Below, piece after piece: positions 37,346 to 50,721 of a stretch of DNA of 64,000 bases. This DNA is from Sebastes aleutianus (lineage: Eukaryota > Chordata > Actinopteri > Perciformes > Sebastidae). Position 1 is the first letter of the stretch; the number at the start of each line of letters is the position of its first letter. Where the stretch lies: NCBI GenBank assembly GCA_916700875.1, contig CAKAKS010000067.1:12055591-12119590 (forward strand), in the 5' to 3' direction. Made by a program: the position numbers and the translations under genes. A model generated the notes under the pieces. It did no database searches and had not been told where the DNA came from. It was given only the letters and a program-made list of their open reading frames with translations.

Positions 37346-40300
37346 CTGAGGAAAGGAGAGGAAATGGTTACAGTGTGTGTGTGCATCACTGGCATTTCAG
37401 ATTTCAGCTCTTAAACTCATGATTACAGTCAGATAATAAAATATAAGACATGACAGTCAGCTTAGAGCTATATAAAAAGTTAATTCACCTATCAGTACTG
37501 AGAAATGAGCCATTTACCCTACTTTTCCAGACCTGCGTAGGAACACTATGCGACTGAACGTGTGAGTTACATAACAATCACACTCACCAGGGTGAGTCTG
37601 GGCCAGGATTGGACCTAAGACTGCTGAGGGCTTTCCAACTCCAGCAAGATTTTGAGCACGCACACGGAAGACGTAGGATGTACCAGCCTTCAGCCCCGTC
37701 ACCTGAATCAGCACGAGAGGAGTCGAAGGGAGGGATAGTTAAGAGAACACGGTCATCATTACATGCATGATGTTCAAGCTCCAATTTGACCATCAGATCT
37801 CAGCAAAAGAATATTTCAAGAAGAGCCAATAAAACAAATCTATTCATCTTCCTCACCTTCATGTATTTCATCTTGTTGACCTTCTCGTGAGCAGCCTTCC
37901 AGCCTTTCTCGCCAGCAGAGACCACCTTGAGGTCCAGATAGTAGCCATTGACAGGAGTACGGCCATTAAATGCAGGCGGCTCCCACAGGACCACGGCGGT
38001 GGTGTCACGGACCTCCAGCACATGAAGACCAACAGGAGCACCTTGGAGCACAAATAGAGATCATTTTGGATTCTCAAACAAACTGTAACTGGTTAAAACA
38101 AAAATAAAATATATTTGACAAAGATTTACAATACACTGAGCATTTAAAAAAAAGGATTACATTTTTTTTTTACTGAATTTTTATTCCTTTTTTGAAATTC
38201 TCACTGTATTGTAAATCTTTGTCAAATATATTTTCTTCTTAATGGATTGCAGATTACTAGGGCTGCAACTAACGATTTTTGTCGATTAATCTCGATTATT
38301 AATCGATTAGTTGTTTGATCTATAAAATGTCAGAAAATGGTGAAAAATGACGATAAATATTTCCTAAAGCCAAAGATGACGTCCTAAAATGTCTTGTTTT
38401 GTCTACAACTCAAAGATATTCAGTTTATTTGTCATAGAGGAGGAAAGACACCAGAAAATATTCACATTTAAGAAGCTGGAAAAAGATAATTTTTACACTT
38501 TTAAAAAACGACTGAAATCGATTGATCAATTATCAAAACAGTTGGCGATTAATTTAATAGCTGACAGATAATCCATTAATCACTGCAGCTCTACAGGTTA
38601 CATTATTTTCTAAAGTATATTATACATAGCACAAAATACATTTTAAATGTGTATACTATACTATGTACAGTATGTGAAATGCATTGTGGGCGATACAAAG
38701 TGAGGGATCTGACTATTGTTTAACATTTTTGGCTCATTCTCTGTTATTCTTGTATAACCACAACTTACAATTATTTTCATTATCGATAAATCGGACGCTC
38801 ATTTTCTAGATTAATTTTTTGTTATCTAAAATGTCAGTAAATAATGTCAGTCACATAAGTCGAATGAAAGAATCCCATCCTAACAATTGAAAAGCTAGAA
38901 ACAGGTAATGTTCGGCATTTTTACTTAAAAAATAGCTCAAATGATTAATTGATCATCAATACTTGTTTTGGTGAGCATATTGTCTCTCATACCTGGCACA
39001 GTAATGGTCCATTCCTTGCACTCCAGAGCTGCACTGTGCAGAGAGGCTTTACTCACACCTGCCATGTTCATAGCGCGAACCTGGAAGTGGTAGAATACGT
39101 TCTCCTTCAGGTTCTCAGCCTAAAAGACACAAATGCAGATAATGAGAAAGGATTAAAATACCTGTTTTGTACTGGCAAACATAAATTAACTACCAAGTAG
39201 ATAAACCAATTTGAGCTTCATGACATAAAACATTCCAAAGACTAGACTTGTTCCGATACCGATACCAGTTTCAGAAATGCGTCCAATACTAAAAATACTA
39301 AAATTCTGTATCGGGTATCGACGAGTACGCCAGTCTATGCACCGATCAGATAGCATAATTTATTAACCAAGAAAAAATTGCATTCCAACGACAAGATAAA
39401 TTCCACAAAGATAGCCCAAAAGCAATGAAGATCTCATATTTATCACGCTGGCATCAGATCGGTACCCGGTATCGACCAATACTGCAAGTTCAGATATCCG
39501 AATCAGTATCGAGAAGGAAAAAATGGTATCAGAACATCTCTACCAAAGACACTGGACATTGTGACTCCTCCATTTGTAGGAAAACCAAAACAAATTAATT
39601 AGAATTTTGGTCCATGGGTGCTTGAAATAAACAAACTTACTTTAAAGGAGGTAGTAGTCAATGCCTTGTTGTTCATTTCATGCCATTTCCCAGCAACGCC
39701 TCCCTTCACGGTCCTGTAGTCCACAAAGTATCCCCTGATATCAGCTCCTCCATTGGAAGCAGGCTCAGTCCAAGCCAGCATCATGTAGTCCTTGACAGCC
39801 TCCAGCAGGGTCACACCAGTGGGCTTTCCAGGGATGGCTGCGAAGAAAGTAAATAAGCTGGTCAACATTTATTGTAAGAGAAAAAGAGAGGAAGTGTATT
39901 TAAAATGATAATTTCCAGATTATCGGACCCCTTTTTTGTTTGTTTTCCCTTCAATGAAAAAATGAGGGCTGTCAATCGATTAAAATAGTTAATCGCGATT
40001 AATCACAAATTAATCACACATTTTTCATCAGTTCAAAATGTACCTTAGAGGGAGATTTGTCAAGTATTTAATACTCTTATCAACATGGGAGTGGGCAAAT
40101 ATGCTGCTTTATGCAAACGTATGTATATATTTATTATTGGAAATCCATTAACAACACAAAACAATGACAAATATTGTCCAGAAACCCTCACAGGTACTGC
40201 ATTTAGCATAAAAAATATGCTCAAATCATAACATGGCAAACTGAAGCGCAACAGGCAACAACAGCTGTCAGTGTGTCAGTGTGCCTACTTGACTATGACT

Positions 40301-42845
40301 TGCTCCAAACTGCATGTGATTAGGTACCCATAGAACCCATTTTCATTCACATATCTTGAGGTCAGAGGTCAAGGGACCCCTTTGAAAATGGCCATGCCAG
40401 TTTTTTTCTCGCCAAAATTCAGCATACGTTTGGAGTGTTATTTAGCCTCCTTCACGACAAGCTAAGATGACGTGGTTGGTACCAATGGATTCCTTAGGTT
40501 TTCTAGTGTCATATGATACCAGTATCTAGCTTTAAAACTGACGAATGTATGTTCACGTGTTATTTATTATCGCGTTAACTTTGACAGCCCTAGAAAAAAT
40601 TTATCAAAAAACATAATCTCATACAGACGGCCTGGCATTTAGTTGTCATGCTACATGCTTTGGACACACAAGCAATACACTTTTTTGGGGTCACTGTAAT
40701 GGATAAAGTACTTACACTCGAGGCCAGAAGCAGGATAACTTTCACGCTACGAAAATCTCCGAAAGCCAGACGAGACTCTCGTTAGGTTCATGCTCTTTAA
40801 GAACACAATGTTTTAGCCTTCACCTTGGCAAATAGCAAAACAGAACTCAAGCAAAGACACATTTAGACAGAAATCCTGCATACAGCAAAAGCCTTCTAAA
40901 ACATTATCTACTTTGTTATTTAACTTTGTCACTAATAAATGAAGGAATAGGAAGCAACTGCAAAATGGCAAAAATCCAGTGTTAGTGATGAGTATGACAG
41001 GCAGGCACATGCAGATATATTAACCAGCAGTCGCATATAAACACATGTGCCACTTGCATTCATGAAACTCAAGATATACATGAAATGGAGAAGATATTTG
41101 GGCAGCCAACTTTATCAGGAGAAAGTCTTAGAGACATATTTATAAAGTAACTGAGAATAATGATCATAGATTATCGGTGAGGAAAAGGAAAAGTGATGAA
41201 AGTGAACATGATTCGTGAACAAAGATGAGTTAAGAGGGTCTCAGCAGAGGGCTGCAGGTCATGAGTGTGAATGTGTTGAACTCTCATTCTCAGTGATAAT
41301 TCCCCGGATAAATAAATGTTTAAAAATAGCCGGGAGGAAGGAGCAGAAGGAGCGAGTATGGCTCGGATGCTACAGGCAAAGTGAATAATGGAGATGAGTT
41401 GTGAGGACACTCACAGATGGCGGCCTTCACAATCACAGCCTCAGAATTGGTGGAGCTCTGGCTGTATCCAGCAGCGTTGACCGCCTTCACCCTGAACACG
41501 CAGTTTGTGCCGGTAGTCAGGCCGTGGCACACAAACCTGAAAACAGCACAGACAAAAGTGCAAAGAGTCATATTATATGTACACTCTGATTTCATCAACA
41601 GTAGGAGGAAGAACTAGTAAGAGCTAACCTTTGTGCCTTAGTGGACAAAAATGTCTGTGTCAGAAAAAATGCCATAAAATTAGATATTAATGTTGTTTTC
41701 CACTTTCACTAAATTAAATCTTTTAACCAACTTCAGTCGTGATCATCATTCAAATGCCACTTTGCTCACATAATGCCACTCTTTTTTATTTTAAAAAATG
41801 TAATTATATTCGGTATACTAAATGCTAGGGGGATTTTTTTCCACAGTCTGGGATGTCAATGATTAGCAACAACATTGATTTTGATGCATTTTTATTTTTT
41901 TGTGCAGGAAACCAGGAAAATAGCATGTAGGCCTACTTGCCCCATAGAGCAAACATGAGAAACCTACCTGGTCTGCTTGACAGGTTTGTTGTTGCAAGGC
42001 AACCACTCCTCAGTGCCCACCTCGCTATATTCAATATAGTAGCCGACCAGGTGTTTGACTTCCTTAGAGGCCCCCCAGTGGACCACTACTGAGGTGTCGG
42101 TGTTCCTGGTGGCCACTGGATTGCCTGGAGCTGAGGGCAGGTCTGTTCAGAAAGAGGTTTGAAAGAATATCAGAAAGAAAGACAGGATGTAAGTAAATAA
42201 AGTGAGCAAAGAGGGAATATAATGGATTAGGATCAGACAGAACATAATGCGGGAAGGACCAGCAGTATCTAAACTAACTACTTAAAGAATACGGCTGGAC
42301 AATAAACCAGTGATATCATGAACACCAGTACATAAAACAAATGCAGGTCTCACCCAGTTTATCTCCGACCGTGATCTCTCCTGTGGATACAGAGGGCTCG
42401 CTCACGCCAGCGGAGTTGCAGCAGCGCACGCGGAAGCTGTAGGATCTACCTTCTGCCAGGTCAAACAGGGCAAAGCGGGGAGACTTGACTGGCATGCCAG
42501 TGTTCACCCTCTGCCAGGTCTCTGTCCCTGAAATACACTGTGGTCCACAGAGAGACAGGGACATATTAGTAGTGCAGCAGATAACACTGTGCAGCATAAA
42601 AAAGGAATAGTAAGAGGATGCTCAAGCCTCCTTATGATGTCTTCATTTATCAGTACAATAACTTACAAGAGGCCATAGGCCCTTCTTAACCCTTGTGCAT
42701 CCCTTTAAAAAAGTTGCTCTGATGTCCTTAGAGGACAAAAATGTCTGTGTCAAAAAATGGTCATGAAATTATATATCAATTAGGGCTGTCGAAGTTAATG
42801 CGTTGATAACGGCATCATACTGGCATCATATTATATTATATATTA

Positions 42846-42881
<36 letters not shown>

Positions 42882-43368
42882 TATTATTATATGTCATATT
42901 AGCTTGTCAAGAGGGAGGCTAAATAATGCTCCAAACTTATGCTAAATTTTGGCGAGGAAAAATTGCCGTGGCCATTATCAAAGGGGTCCCTTGACCTCTG
43001 ACCTCAATATATGTGAATGAAAATAGGTTCTATGGGTACCCACGAGTCTCCCCTTTACAGAAATGCCCACTTTATGATAATCACATGCAGTTTGGGACAA
43101 GTCATAGTCAATTCAGCACACTGACACACTGACAGCTGTTGTTGACTGTTGGGCTGCAGTTTGCCATGTTATGATTTGAGTATATTTTGAGGGTCGTGAG
43201 GGTTTCTGGACAATATTTGTCATTGTTTTGTGTTGTTAATCGATTTCCAATAATATATATAAACACATACATTTGCATAAAGCAGCATATTTTCCCACTC
43301 CCATGTTGATAAGAGTTTTATTTTAAATATTTTAATCGATTGACAGCCCTAATCAATATTCATATATT

Positions 43369-43400
<32 letters not shown>

Positions 43401-46400
43401 TTTTTTCCCTGTATACTAAATTCAAGGAAGATTTTTTTCCCCAGTCTGATGATGATGAACAGAGCATTGCTCCATAATAATAATACAATATATATAATAA
43501 TATACAGCAGTATTGCCCCTAGTGGAATTCAGGAGAATAGCATGTATTTGCCGTTTACGGCAGACATAACGAAATGGGTCAATCTGGTGGAAAATAGGAA
43601 AAAAACTACAATTTTGAAGCCAGGGCTCCAGATTGAAAGCCTGATATAATAGAATGTATAATTTTATGCTGTAATGGCTGTGGGATCAAAAACTGTGGTT
43701 TTAATGGGTTCTAATGGGGACATTTTTGTTGTTAAAGATCTGAGTGTCTGTATTTCGGCTACAGGGTTTGTTATAGACTTTTTACAGGAACTGAGATTGA
43801 ACTTCCAAAATTTGAAAAAAAAATAAAAAATAAAAACTCTCTCCTTAACACAGCTAAAATGATCGAAAAATTAAAAATGGATCAGGTAGGTAGGAGTAGT
43901 GTTTCCCAAGCTATTTGGCTTGTGCCTTAAAATGAGGCATTGTGTGCTTGCAAGTGGCAACACCTCGTCACTGGTTGCATGTGTTTCTCCCCACCTTCTC
44001 AATGAAATACATGACTCCTTCATGACCCCTCTGGACTGGAGCATTCCAGGCGAGCACCACGTAGCTCTTGGTTGCCTCGGTAACCACGACATCAGAGGGT
44101 TCTCCGGGGACAACGCCCACTGAGGAGGCAACAGGAAGTCACTTCAAACAGGTGACTTGAACTTAACATTCACTTAGGCTGGTTATAATTTGAAAAAATG
44201 TCAATACTTATACCAAAACAATAATATTTCAATACCTGATTAAAAGGTTTATGCAAGGTTTTATTTTTTTTCCATTTAACAAAATTTAAGGTTCAAATAA
44301 ACAGTGTTTAATGTCCTCTCATCACAAGCAGCCATACAATAACTTTGCCTGAATACAACACAGTCTAAAATTATTAAAAACTTTTGTGATTTAGGTCAGG
44401 AAATATCTATTTAAAAAATCAGTAAACTAGACTTAAAATCTGACCAGACATTAGATGCAAGCTTTTGAGTTTTACAGTCCACAGTTTTTACATGTTTCTA
44501 CAGACACATTTCAGACAGTAAGGAGAAGGTATTGAGTATAAAATGCCATGACATTTTTAAACACTGACACATCTGGGAATTAAAATATCTAATATTATGA
44601 CACCTAAATGTATTACTTTCATTCTATCATCAAAATAACAGAGTTTGAAGCTGTCATACCAGTGGGATCCTCCTCTGTGAACTTGATCATCCCAGTCCAA
44701 GGAGCTGAGGGGCCAGCTGTTGGGAAAAATAAAATAAATACATGAAAAAAGCACAGTTGTTGGCTTAGTCACAGTGTGTCATTAGGTCTCTCTGGTGTGT
44801 CTCTCACCTCTGAGGCGGGCTCTGTCGGAGGGATCCATGGCAACCACGGCCTCAGAGACACGAGACGCACGGCTGACTCCTGCCTGGTTCAAGGCCCGCA
44901 CTCTGAAGGTGTAAGAGCGCCCCTCCACCAGTCCTGTGACGGGGAAGCGGGCGTACTTCACTGGTTCGTCATTACATTGAGCCCAGTGGTGAGTGCCCAC
45001 CTCGCACCTGCACAGAAAACACATCAATTAGATTTGTGAACACCACAAGACACATCCACAGTTATTGATTGACAGCTACAGCAGGCAGGTAGGAATATAC
45101 AGTTTATGGGCGCACTGTAAACAATTGCTGTTAATTTACAGCAGGATTTCAACAGTATTAACCTGTTATTGCTAAAAACAGTGCTTTACTGTTAATACAA
45201 AAGAAAACCTGTATAATTACGATCATAGGCCGTTTTTTAACTGAACTATAATGCATTCTTAAATAACATCACTTTACTGCTGATCAACTGTCTAAAGTAT
45301 CATCAGTAACAGTTTCATGCAGTATTGTTTTAATTCTGAGACCTGATCTGTACATGTGAGGCTTGTACATTGTACATGATTGTAAAATCAGTGAATTAGC
45401 TTTATTGTTCTTCACTCACATGTTGTTATGGTTTGCATTCTGTGCTTGTAGCCAGCTATAGACAGACATTTTGGGAAAAGTGTCAACAAGTCTATTATAG
45501 CCTTTTTCCTAACAAGTGCCTTTAATTGTATTTAGTGTCACTATTCCTATGACTGTAACCTGCTAAGTCTATTCATCTAGGCAAAAAATAATGTTTATTA
45601 AAATGTATGTAAAAAAATAGAACCTAAATAGTGCATTAAAACAAATCAGTAAGATAATCTAAAGTAAAGGTGAAAAACAGCTATATAATGTATCTTTAAA
45701 CAGTAAATTAACTGTAAAATACTGTGAAATTAATAAAAAAAACAGTTCAAACTGTATTTTTCATTAACAGTACAAAGCTGTAAATCTCAGCGACAGTATA
45801 ATAATGTTAATTTTACAGTAACATAAAGGCAACCCTGCTGCCAGTTCTTTACTGTTATTTTACTGGGAAATTCTTAACAGTGTAGGAATATACAGTATGT
45901 GGGTGTTTTAGGTATCTGTTAAGATGGCAGTTTGGTGGAGATATAGGAGGAATTTGGGCGACTGCCTGCAGAATGAGTTACTCTACACAGAAACGCATAA
46001 ATAAGACCAGTTTTACTGTTTATCCTGCATGTAGGATTGTATCATGGCCACTGGGTACTCAGATGAAACTGAATAATAATTTCTCTCTCTTTTTCTTGGC
46101 GTGATAAAAAACAGAGTGAGCTGGCCAACCTGTCGATGTAGTATCCCAGGATGGAGCTGCTGCCCTCCACCGCTGGCTGCTTCCAGGTCACCACCACATA
46201 GTCCTTATTGGCATCATGACAGCGCACATCCAGGGGGGCCACGGGAACCCCCTCCACCTCCAAATCGGCATCTGGTAGAGCAAGACGCACATATCCAAGA
46301 ACACACTTGTGAGTAGTGCTGTTTCTAAATCAGGCTGATCTCTATTACATACTCAGTTTCCATGTTCTGACCTACTTTACAGTACAGCAGCACTGTAGCT

Positions 46401-49400
46401 ATGATAGATTAGTTTATATCTTGGTAACATTAAAGGGGACTCTGAAGAGTCCCTGTTATGCATAAACCTGCTGATTGTTATTCCAGATCACACTCTCTGG
46501 GCCGACTTCTCTGACATGCGGACAGATATAGAAGCAGCATTCCTCAGAGGAAACCAAACACCTCAGAGAGAGCGTTGTGTCACTTAAAGACACAGCAGAA
46601 CTGAATGGCTCCCTACCAGGTCTGTATGTAAGGTGATCTGAAATATGTTTCTTTACTTTGCACATAACGCTGTAGTTCATAACTGTGCATTTCAGCACTT
46701 CAGACTTCATCATAGATTCATTCAAATTTCAATGTAATACAAAACTAAAAAGCTCAATTTCAAGACTCCCTCTTTTTGCAAATAAATCAAAAGCTTCAGT
46801 TGAAATATCCATTTACTGTCGGGCACCTTACCTCTGACAAACACATAGGCAGAGTAGGTGTTAAAGCCAGATTTGGTGTTGATACGCAGGGTGTACATGC
46901 CCTCATCCTCCTTGTTGAGGTGGACGAGTGTGAGTGAGGCTCGATCCCCAGACCAGTGGGTGTGTACCCATTTAGAGTTCTTCAAGGCGACAGCTGATGG
47001 GAGAAGTCAAACACAAAAGATGATACATATAGTGGATTAATTATAAAGGTAATATGCAGTATTTATAAAGGAAACCCACTATTTCTGTTATTTTCTACTC
47101 ACAGTCTCTGTACCACACGACATCAGGCTGGTATTTTTTCACAGTGGGATAAACGATGACAGTGCAGCCCAGACTCAATGTCTCGCCTTCACAGCCAAAA
47201 GCCACTTCGAATTTGTCAAGGATGGTTGATTCAAAGGTGACACCATACTCAGCACAGAAACCATCTGCAGAGAAAACAATAAAGATATTAAAAACACTAC
47301 TGTTAAAACATTAAACCTGCATTAATTGACACAACATATTATGACATGTTATTACTTTATGGTAAACATGTTTTTTTTTTTTTACACATCCAGCAGAGAT
47401 AATCATTCAATGGAAGTTGTTTTTATATACCTGATGAATGTAAGTCCCACATTTACCCTCCTTCTAGCTCAGCTTTTGGTCTCCACCAACTCCGGAGTAA
47501 AAATATCCACCCAATTAGACTGTTTTCAGCTCATTAAATAGCCGTTATCAGTCGTTTTAAGCCTCATTGGTGTGTGTCAGTAAGGGGCCTGCTACGCCTA
47601 CTACGTTGTAAAAGTGAGAGTGAAACTTAAAAGCAACATGTTCTAACACGTAGAATCGCATGAAATGTTACGTTTTGAACACAAACAAAACAGCTTGTTT
47701 AGGTTTACGCAAAAAAAAACCACTTAGATTGTGTTTCATCTTCAAATAACTACGATTGAAAAGTGAAAGTGAAACTTAAGGTTGTGAATTTAAGGTCCCA
47801 TACATCGCCCCGACCTTCACCCCATATGGAGTTTCACGCCGTCTACACTACAGCCCTGGACTTCCGCTTTTGCTCCTGTCATAACTACTATTGTCGCTGT
47901 TGTCTTCTTTTATTCCTTCTTTGGGTGATTGCCCAAGTGAATAGGTACTGTACAGTGGATTTTTAGAGCTTGTTTGTTAAAAACAGATGCGTGCTATGGC
48001 ACTCTGCAGAGCTGAGGGGGACTGGAGTTTGTAACTATGAGCATTACACGTTTCCATTTAATTGTTTATATAAAAAATTTGATTAGTGCGGCTTTAACTT
48101 CTACTTGCATTATTTTATGTCTTATTTAGAGCACTTTTAATACCTTGTGTATGTGAATATTAATACACAAATTAAGTTGCCTTGCTTTAATTAAAAATAT
48201 ATATTTATTTAAAGGGGACATATCATGAAAGACTCACTTTCTCAGTGCTTGTTCACATACATTTGGGTATCTGGAGTGCCTACCAACCCACAAACTGTGA
48301 AAAAAGACAACCCACTCAGTTTTTTGTGGGATGCCTAGATCAGAAAACATGTGATTCAACAAGTCATTCAGATTTGGCTCCCCTTCCTATGTCACATGCC
48401 GGCTCATTAGAATATACCGCCCACAGCTTGAGAACTACCTTTACAAAGATGCACCATATTTTTCTCACAAGCCAATCAGAGCAGACTGGACTTTTTCGGG
48501 AGGGGAGCTTAAAGAAAGAGATGCTAAAACGGTGCGTTTCAGACAGAGGGTGAATACAGGTATATTCAGACAGACATGATGAGAAAAATAAGGTGTTTTT
48601 TGAACATTTAAGTATGTAAACATGGTCTAGTAGAAACTCAAAATACAAGTATGAACCTGAAAATGAGCATGATATGTCCCCTTTAAAGTGACTCACGTGG
48701 TTTAGGAGCGAGTGGGCCTACTTCCTCGCCCTCTTGGTACCCTGCGGAGAAATATATCGTTCAGTTACCTTGTTGTATCAGTAGCAAGAGATTTCAGTGA
48801 TACACATTTGACAATAGTAAAATATGAAAGGCACAGAAATCATTTTCCATTTGAGCATGAGATTTAGGACTTTCCTGCAGCTTAAAACCAGATCCTGACT
48901 AGACACAACTGTGGGACATGTGTTAATTTAAACCTCTACTTTAACCTTTGACCTCTAACCGGAGGAGACGGTAGCAGCTGGCGAGGAGGACAGACGACTT
49001 ACTTTTGACAACAACAGTAGCCACATAGGAAGCTTCCCCTTTCACATTCAGGGCAGAGGCGTGATACTGAGCGGTGTCGATGAAATCACAGCTGAAAATA
49101 AAACACGACATGAATTACCGGCATCTCATTTGCGTATATCACTCACGCAGAATATTTTCAACATGAAGCATTCAGTTTGGGGGTAATGTGCATTATTTGG
49201 GTACATCTCATTAATTCTAACTGTGAGCTTAATGATTACCTACTTCTTGATCTCCAGGGAGTGCATGTTGTAATTGCTCTCGACTGTGTACTTGTCGGGG
49301 TGGGCCTTGGCATCAATGAGCACATTGTTTTTGTACCTTGAAGACAGCAGAAAGACAGCTGGTTTATTTTTACAGAGTGTGCATGTGTTCATGTTGCGAT

Positions 49401-50668
49401 GGTGAAAATAGCTTTGGCTGATGACGAGAGCCTTGGATGGAAACTTCTCTATGACACAGACATGACTGATCGCCTCTCATCATCTCGCGTCTTTTTCCTG
49501 TGACTCAGAGAAGGTGGGGACCAGTGAACTTGGATCTTACCAGGTGATCCTGGGTTTAGGCCATCCAGCCACAGTGCAGTGCAGCTTGACAGTCTTGCCC
49601 TCCCAGACAGTCTGTCCACGGGGCTTGATGATAAACTCTGGAAGGTGCATCAGGCTGTCTGGATTCATTTTCTTGCGGAACTCTGACCACTCCTCCATCT
49701 ATAGCCAGAGAGACAAGCCAGATAAAGCTCATGAGTAGGCTTCGTGTGAGAGATTTGATTATTTGAAAATGCAACTTTTTAACATAAAGGAATGAAAAGG
49801 ATTTACCGTCCTGCTCATTTCCAGGCGTTGGGCGGATTCCCTGATGTGCGTTGTTCTGGTTCTCTTCTCCACTTTAATGTCCACACACTCACTGGCCTCC
49901 CTGACAAACAGGTTCCTCATGGCCACATAGTTAATCCCCTCCTCCATAACCTCCTCGTCCTGGGCCTCCATCAGGTCGCGAACAACATCATGACTGGCGC
50001 ACAACAAACCAAGAACATGTCAGAGCAGTTTAGACTTACAGTCAGATAGGAAAACATCTCATTTAGTGTCATTAAAGGGACTCTATGTAAGGATCAGAAA
50101 TTGCTTGTCAACAGGGACACATGTGGCCGTTTAGTCAACGACAGTCAGCGTCCTGTTGCTTGTGCTCGCACTATATAGACGCGAGTGAGCATCGGTCAAA
50201 ACAGTGAGGCGACACACACGAGACTGAATGTGATTGAGAGGCATCATGTTGATTAACGTTAGCAACATTAGCCAGCTAAAACCACAATATCACTATATGT
50301 TGTGGACTCCATTTCTAACCGAACGTTAGCTATGGTTGCACACTGTTAGCACCGAGGCGGAGCTGAAAATAAAGGCTATCGTGTGCGGGCATGACGTCAC
50401 ATCTGACTTACATACAGTCCCTTTAACTGCAGTAAAAATCATAAATGTTCATCATCAGTGGTATTGATTATTTTGCATTCAAGAATATCAATCAATTGTG
50501 TTTTGCAGTGTCCTCACTCACTTGGCTCTAAATATGGGAATGACATAGCCGATAACTTCCTTGTCCGTGTCCATCGCCAGGTAGGTGCGTTTGGCTCTCT
50601 TGGGTAGCGGGCTCAGTTTGAGCGCCTTCTGCACATTCTCTGTCTTCACAGTGGTCTTCAGGCTTAGA

Positions 50669-50721
<53 letters not shown>

